DNA of 64,000 nt. Origin: an uncultured Lachnospiraceae bacterium. GTDB lineage: Bacteria > Bacillota > Clostridia > Lachnospirales > Lachnospiraceae. The notes under the pieces were generated by a model, which did not search any database, was not told the origin of the DNA, and saw only the letters and a program-made list of their open reading frames with translations. Below, piece after piece: positions 59,586 through 64,000 of this stretch. The stretch covers positions 62,001-126,000 of the forward strand of contig CACZBF010000004.1 of the NCBI GenBank assembly GCA_902779355.1, written 5' to 3'. The position numbers and the translations under genes are program-made. Every line of letters starts with the position of its first letter. Within the stretch, counting starts at the first letter, position 1.

Positions 59586-60563
59586 ATGGCTGCAAAAGAG
59601 ATCAAGACGATTGGCGTACTGACGAGCGGAGGTGATGCTCCCGGCATGAACGCGGCGATCCGTGCTGTGGTGCGTGAGGGACTTTCCCGCGGGAAAAAGG
59701 TAAAGGGCATCCATCGCGGGTATTCCGGACTTTTGCAGGGTGAGATTGAAGATATGACGGCACGGAGCGTGTCCGATACGATCCAAAAGGGCGGTACGAT
59801 CCTCCAGACGGCGAGATGTCTCGAGTTTCAGACGCCGGAAGGACAGCAGCTCGGCGCAGATATGTGCAGGAAATACGGAATCGACGCGGTCGTCGTGATC
59901 GGCGGAGACGGATCTTTCCGCGGCGCGCAGAAACTGGCAGCACACGGGATCAATACGGTTGGTGTTCCGGGCACGATCGATCTGGATATTGCCTGCACGG
60001 ACTATACGATCGGATTCGACACGGCGGTGAACACGGCAATGGAAGCGATTGACAAGATCCGCGACACCTCGACTTCCCATGAGCGTTGCTCGATCATCGA
60101 AGTTATGGGCAGAGGCGCCGGCTTTATCGCGCTTTGGTGTGGGATCGCAAACGGTGCGGAGGATATTCTCCTTCCGGAAAAATACGACTATGACGAGCAA
60201 AAACTCGTGAACCATATCATCGAGAACCGTAAAAAAGGCAAACAGCACCACATCATCATCAACGCAGAAGGTATCGGCCATTCGACAAGTATGGCGAAGC
60301 GGATCGAAGCGGCAACAGGCGTGGAGACGCGGGCGACGATCCTCGGTCACATGCAGCGCGGCGGCAGCCCGACCTGTAAAGATCGTGTATATGCGTCCAC
60401 GATGGGATGCCTTGCGGTAGACCTGCTCTGCCAGGGCAAGAGCAATCGTGTCGTTGCTTATAAGGGCGGACAGTTCACGGATTTTGACATCGATGAAGCG
60501 CTTGCGATGGAGAAGCATATCGACGAGTACGATTATCAGATCAGCCTCAATCTGGCGCGGTAA
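59586..60563 (+). CDS. pfkA: 6-phosphofructokinase, ATP-dependent
   Basis: A 325-aa glycolytic enzyme. Motifs: ATP site VLTSGGDAPGMNAAIR, GGDGSFRGA, the catalytic PGTIDLDIACTDYTIGFDTA (Asp base), EVMGRGAGFIA for fructose-6-phosphate, and GHMQRGGSPT. The Gly in GGDGS supports ATP rather than PPi use. ATG 59586 has agagg upstream and was preferred to an in-frame codon at 59571. It is in the dnaE operon. Confidence 0.96.
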   Translation: MAAKEIKTIGVLTSGGDAPGMNAAIRAVVREGLSRGKKVKGIHRGYSGLLQGEIEDMTARSVSDTIQKGGTILQTARCLEFQTPEGQQLGADMCRKYGIDAVVVIGGDGSFRGAQKLAAHGINTVGVPGTIDLDIACTDYTIGFDTAVNTAMEAIDKIRDTSTSHERCSIIEVMGRGAGFIALWCGIANGAEDILLPEKYDYDEQKLVNHIIENRKKGKQHHIIINAEGIGHSTSMAKRIEAATGVETRATILGHMQRGGSPTCKDRVYASTMGCLAVDLLCQGKSNRVVAYKGGQFTDFDIDEALAMEKHIDEYDYQISLNLAR

Positions 60564-60602
60564 GATCCGATTCGGACAGAAAGACAGGAACTGGGAAAGA
60601 AC

Positions 60603-61358
60603 ATGATCACGAATCGGCAGTGCAGGGAAGTACAGGAATTGGTGAAAAAAGCAAAAGCCCGGCGGGAAACCGGGCTTTTTGTTGTGGAAGGGGAGCGGAT
60701 CGTCCGCGAGATCCCGTCCGCGCTCCTGCAGACCGTTTATGTGTCGGAAACATACGTGGCGACGGAAAAGGCACCGGAGGGCGCAGAGGTTGTGACCGAC
60801 GCGCAGTTTTCCAAGATCGCGGATACAAAGACCCCACAGGGAATCCTTGCGGTAGCAAAGATCCCGACATTTTCCACGGAAATCCTGCGGAAAAAGAAGG
60901 GGCTCTTTCTTTTGCTTGAGGCGATCCAGGATCCGGGCAATCTCGGCACGATCTTTCGCGTCGCGGAAGGTGCCGGCGTCGATGCGATCATACTCGATGC
61001 AAAGACAGCAGATCCTTATGCCCCGAAAACCGTGCGTTCCACGATGGGGAGTATTTTTCGGCAGCCGCATTTTTTGACAGAGGATGCCAAAGATACCGTG
61101 CTCGCATGGAAACGAGATGGAGTCAAGGTATTTGCGGCACACCTTGCCGGCGCGATCCGTTATGATACTGCGGATTACAGTGGTGGGACAGCGTTTCTGA
61201 TCGGTAATGAAGGAAACGGGCTTTCGGAGGAACTGACGGCGCTTTCGGATCAGCGGATCATCATCCCGATGGGAGGAAGACTGGAGTCCTTAAATGCAGG
61301 GGTTGCGGCATCGCTCCTTGTTTATGAGGCGGCGCGTCAGAGAGGTTTTGAGGGGTAA
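60603..61358 (+). CDS. TrmH/SpoU family RNA 2'-O-methyltransferase
   Basis: A 251-aa protein. An N-terminal substrate-binding segment (NRQCREVQELVKKAKARRE) is followed by the SPOUT knot domain with the three SpoU motifs: LEAIQDPGNLGTIFRVAEG, FLIGNEGNGLSEEL and IIPMGGRLESLNAGVAASLL. It methylates ribose 2'-OH in rRNA or tRNA using S-adenosylmethionine; the exact target is not clear from sequence. It sits 39 bp after pfkA and 5 bp before the next gene. Confidence 0.92.
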   Translation: MITNRQCREVQELVKKAKARRETGLFVVEGERIVREIPSALLQTVYVSETYVATEKAPEGAEVVTDAQFSKIADTKTPQGILAVAKIPTFSTEILRKKKGLFLLLEAIQDPGNLGTIFRVAEGAGVDAIILDAKTADPYAPKTVRSTMGSIFRQPHFLTEDAKDTVLAWKRDGVKVFAAHLAGAIRYDTADYSGGTAFLIGNEGNGLSEELTALSDQRIIIPMGGRLESLNAGVAASLLVYEAARQRGFEG

Positions 61359-61363
61359 CGATC

Positions 61364-61624
61364 ATGCGGATCTGGTTCAAAGAATGGAAAGACAACCGAC
61401 TGCTGAGAGATACGGAAGTCACGGATCTCAGTGATGATACACGTACGCATAAGATCATGCATGCACTGGAAGAAGCGTGCCATACGCTCGATCTTTCGAT
61501 CCCGATCTGGCTTGACAGCACGATCCGTGAGTTTAAACTGCATCACAAAGCACGTTTCACACAGGATGCCTTTATGGAAGAGATCCCCTTTGATTATCTG
61601 GAGATCCATGTGTTGGAGGAATGA
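61364..61624 (+). CDS. Small conserved-looking protein of unknown function
   Basis: An 86-aa alpha/beta protein (MRIWFKEWKDNRLLRDTEV, DYLEIHVLEE) with no domain that I recognise. It starts 5 bp after the methyltransferase stop, with a plausible gagggg RBS inside the preceding gene end. Its tight packing in an operon supports a real gene. Confidence 0.75.
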   Translation: MRIWFKEWKDNRLLRDTEVTDLSDDTRTHKIMHALEEACHTLDLSIPIWLDSTIREFKLHHKARFTQDAFMEEIPFDYLEIHVLEE

Positions 61625-61676
61625 AACACAGGCGGGTGACCGCTTGGAATACAGTTGACATGAGGAGTGAGGAGTT

Positions 61677-62738
61677 ATGGAAAAATTCAAGGAGTTTCTG
61701 AAACGAAAGAACATCACGATCTCGGCGAAAAAGTACGGGATCGACACGCTCGGCGCGATGGCACAGGGTCTGTTCGCAACGCTTCTGATCGGTACGATCA
61801 TCAGCACGATCGGAGAGCAGACGGGTCTTGAGATCCTGGTCAAGATCGGCGGTTACGCAAAGGCGGCGACCGGCCCCGGTATGGCAATCGCGATCGGGTA
61901 TTCTCTGGCAGCGCCTCCGCTGGTGCTGTTTTCTCTGGCAGCAGTTGGAGCGGCTGCAAATGAGCTTGGCGGCGCGGGCGGACCGCTTGCGGTATTGGTG
62001 GTTGCGATCTTTGCGACAGAATTCGGTAAGGCAGTGTCCAAAGAGACAAAGATCGATATCATCGTGACACCTGCCGTGACGATCTTGATCGGTGTCTTGC
62101 TTTCCATGTGGTGGGCACCCGGGATTGGCTGGGTTGCAAGTCAGGTGGGAAATGCGATCATGCTCGCTACGGAACTGCAGCCATTCTTTATGGGCATTAT
62201 CGTCTCTGTACTTGTGGGAATCGCTTTGACGCTGCCCATCAGCTCGGCGGCGATCTGTGCGGCTCTCTCCCTGACGGGACTTGCCGGCGGCGCGGCAGTT
62301 GCGGGATGTTGTGCGCAGATGGTCGGTTTCGCCGTGCTTTCGTTCCGTGAAAACAAATGGGGCGGTCTGGTCGCACAGGGTATTGGTACATCCATGCTTC
62401 AGATGGGAAATATCGTGAAGAACCCGCGGATTTGGCTGCCGGCGATCCTGACATCCGCGATCACAGGACCGATCGCGACCTGTGTGTTTCACCTGCAAAT
62501 GGACGGACCGGCGATCGCATCCGGTATGGGCACCTGCGGTCTGGTTGGACAGATTGGCGTATACACAGGCTGGGTGAATGATATTCAATCAGGATTAAAG
62601 AATGCGATCACGGCCTTTGATTGGGTTGGGTTGATCCTGATCTGCTTTATCTTGCCGGGTGTGTTGACGGCGCTGTTCGGCCTATTCTTCCGGAAGATCG
62701 GCTGGATCAAAGAAAACGACCTGAAACTGGATCTGTAA
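61677..62738 (+). CDS. PTS_EIIC_2 / PfoR-type membrane protein
   Basis: A 353-aa protein with eight to ten transmembrane segments rich in Gly and Ala. The opening KEFLKRKNITISAKKYGIDTLGAMAQG, the repeated GPLAVLVVAIFATEFGK-type loops and IATCVFHLQMDGPAIASGMG match the PfoR / PTS_EIIC_2 family (named after a regulator in Clostridium perfringens). No PTS IIA or IIB genes are near, so sugar transport is not proven. RBS aggagt lies before the ATG. Confidence 0.85.
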   Translation: MEKFKEFLKRKNITISAKKYGIDTLGAMAQGLFATLLIGTIISTIGEQTGLEILVKIGGYAKAATGPGMAIAIGYSLAAPPLVLFSLAAVGAAANELGGAGGPLAVLVVAIFATEFGKAVSKETKIDIIVTPAVTILIGVLLSMWWAPGIGWVASQVGNAIMLATELQPFFMGIIVSVLVGIALTLPISSAAICAALSLTGLAGGAAVAGCCAQMVGFAVLSFRENKWGGLVAQGIGTSMLQMGNIVKNPRIWLPAILTSAITGPIATCVFHLQMDGPAIASGMGTCGLVGQIGVYTGWVNDIQSGLKNAITAFDWVGLILICFILPGVLTALFGLFFRKIGWIKENDLKLDL

Positions 62739-62774
62739 GAGAGCGATACGGCTTGTTCCGATGACGGTGGCAGG

Positions 62775-63380
62775 ATGGATACAACGGTAAGATTTGGAGA
62801 AGAAGACGGATTTGATTACGAGGCGGGGACGGAAACTTTTCGTACCCGCCGTTGTATTGTGCGACAGATCCGCTTGTCGGATCTGGATGCGCTGTATGGG
62901 ATCTATGCCGAGCCCGGTGTGACGGATCATTTGGAAGATCTCTATCCGTGGGACGAAGAAGTGGCGTATACCAAGACCTATATCAAGATGATCTACGGTT
63001 TTTACGGATATGGCATGTGGATCGTGGAGGAAAAGAAGACCGGGGATGTGATCGGACGTGTGGGTTTTGATGATCGGGAAATCCCGGACGGAAACGGTGG
63101 TATGCGACGAATCCTCGAGTTCGGCTACCTGATCTCTCCCAAGCGACAGCAAAAAGGATTTGCAACGGAAGTTTGCAGATCTGCGCTCCGTTATCTGTTC
63201 CGAAATTTTGAAGAAGACGTGGTAACAAGTCTCATCGAGCCGGACCATGACATTTCGATCCGTTTTGCGGAGAAACTCGGCTTTTCTTGTAAGGGAGATG
63301 TGGATCTAGGGAAGAAGCGGATGCTTGTTTATGAATGTACTCCCGAAAGTATAAAAAGTGCACAAAAATCAAACAAATAA
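62775..63380 (+). CDS. GNAT family N-acetyltransferase
   Basis: A 201-aa RimJ/RimL-like protein with TRRCIVRQIRLSDLDALY at the start, VIGRVGF, LEFGYLISPKRQQKGFATEVC (acetyl-CoA loop QQKGFA) and IRFAEKLGFSCKG. It acetylates an amine or protein N-terminus; the substrate is unknown. It is unrelated in layout to the tandem GNAT-like proteins at the start of the window. It follows the PfoR-type gene by 36 bp. Confidence 0.88.
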   Translation: MDTTVRFGEEDGFDYEAGTETFRTRRCIVRQIRLSDLDALYGIYAEPGVTDHLEDLYPWDEEVAYTKTYIKMIYGFYGYGMWIVEEKKTGDVIGRVGFDDREIPDGNGGMRRILEFGYLISPKRQQKGFATEVCRSALRYLFRNFEEDVVTSLIEPDHDISIRFAEKLGFSCKGDVDLGKKRMLVYECTPESIKSAQKSNK

Positions 63381-63414
63381 AGTGTTGATTTTGTGGAAAT
63401 TGGATAGAGGCATC

Positions 63415-63443
63415 TCGACTTTTGATCCGTGATATGGTATGAT
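63415..63443 (+). promoter_or_regulatory. Promoter of the alarmone synthetase gene
   Basis: TCGACT (63415-63420), 17 bp and TATGAT (63438-63443), about 35 nt before the start. Confidence 0.5.
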
Positions 63444-63477
63444 TTTGGTATCCTGATAAGGAACGGAGATGATTTTC

Positions 63478-64000
63478 ATGGCGGATCCGACACTTTTCAG
63501 TGACGACGTAGACGGCTGGAATACAGTCATGTTTCTATATAATTCAGCGCTGAAAGAGGTCAATACCAAGATCGAGATCCTGAACGACGAGTTTCGACAC
63601 GTCCATAATTACAATCCGATCGAATATGTCAAATCCAGAGTGAAAACGCCGGAGAGTATCGTCAAGAAGCTCCGTCGTCACGGTTATGATTCCAGCGTGG
63701 CCAATATGGTCAACCATGTGAACGATATTGCCGGCATCCGGATTGTTTGTTCATTTACCTCGGATATTTATAAATTGGCAGAGATGATCGGCAAACAGAA
63801 CGATCTGACGGTGGTTTCCGTGAAGGATTATATCAGACATCCCAAGCAGAGCGGGTACAAGAGTTACCATATGCTCGTGACGGTGCCGATCTTTATGACG
63901 GACCGTGTAGTGGACACCAAGGTTGAGGTGCAGATCCGTACGATCGCAATGGATTTCTGGGCGAGTCTGGAGCACAAGATCTATTACAAATTCGAAGGGA
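63478..64000 (+). CDS. Small (p)ppGpp synthetase, RelA/SpoT domain, 3' end outside window
   Basis: 174 codons are visible and the frame runs off the window. The RelA_SpoT synthetase fold is clear: RHVHNYNPIEYVKSRVKTP, SIVKKLRRH, NDIAGIRIVCSF (with Asp and Arg of the donor site), SGYKSYHMLV and VEVQIRTIAMDFWASLEHKIYYK. No HD hydrolase domain precedes it, so it belongs to the small alarmone synthetases (RelQ/RelP type), which make (p)ppGpp from ATP and GTP/GDP. ATG 63478 has ggag 9 nt upstream; another ATG at 63469 is too close to the RBS. Confidence 0.9.
   Translation, partial: MADPTLFSDDVDGWNTVMFLYNSALKEVNTKIEILNDEFRHVHNYNPIEYVKSRVKTPESIVKKLRRHGYDSSVANMVNHVNDIAGIRIVCSFTSDIYKLAEMIGKQNDLTVVSVKDYIRHPKQSGYKSYHMLVTVPIFMTDRVVDTKVEVQIRTIAMDFWASLEHKIYYKFEG

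Overview
The window looks like part of the chromosome of an anaerobic Gram-positive bacterium, most likely a Lachnospiraceae-type member of the Bacillota. The reasons are the AGGAGG ribosome binding sites, TTGACA/TATAAT-like promoters, a Bacillota DnaE followed by pfkA, a PfoR-type PTS IIC, YitT, a RelA/SpoT small alarmone synthetase, a Crh-like HPr with cre-like palindromes, and many c-di-GMP and phosphorelay proteins. Base composition is moderate. No phage, IS element, integrase or CRISPR array was seen.

Region 1 (1-24 kb) is accessory and the most unusual. It holds five large paralogous proteins (starts 980, 10874, 15777, 18594 and 21018; 793 to 991 aa). They share a roughly 200-residue charged N-terminal module. 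Four of them end in a domain with an N-lobe-like GAGAS...VYFRK segment, a DRHxxN catalytic-loop motif and a following IDND or NNE motif, which recalls the HipA / PI3-4-kinase-like fold. The fifth (980) carries a different C-terminal half. Variable Q/E/N-rich or repeat-built linkers join the two parts. Three tandem-GNAT-like acetyltransferase paralogs (2, 13749, 14666) lie next to them. So do a DUF6033-like protein, an ABC-2 exporter, and a complete RsbU/RsbW/RsbV-type partner-switching trio. At least two array genes share a conserved upstream promoter block, TTGCCA-17-TATAWA. I do not know a described system with this composition.

Region 2 (24-35 kb) is mostly housekeeping and metabolism: dtd, a 7TM HD-GYP phosphodiesterase, a lipoprotein, deoD-glnA, divergently transcribed pepT, yitT, murC, and two decayed genes (a CBM9-like domain and a family 2 glycosyltransferase). 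deoD and pepT diverge from a perfectly palindromic promoter.

Region 3 (35-46 kb) has tRNA-Pro(GGG), a Crh-like HPr lacking the active-site histidine, an EAL-HDOD protein, a PD-(D/E)XK-XPD-type helicase, and a tight operon of trkA, trkH, mtnA, mrp and a CPBP protease. Two long nested palindromes (28106-28242 and 36060-36193) have the same three-armed fold but different stem sequences with pairing preserved. This suggests a structure-selected mobile or RNA element.

Region 4 (46-55 kb) is a signalling operon: two hybrid histidine kinases, a small protein, an uncharacterised 322-aa protein and a two-receiver response regulator. The second kinase is a rare HK-REC-DegV-HPt fusion. A secreted-looking EF-hand-like protein is divergent to it.

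Region 5 (55-64 kb) has a patatin-like phospholipase on the minus strand, then dnaE, pfkA, a TrmH-family RNA methyltransferase, a small unknown gene, a PTS IIC / PfoR protein, a GNAT, and the 5' part of a (p)ppGpp synthetase cut by the window end.
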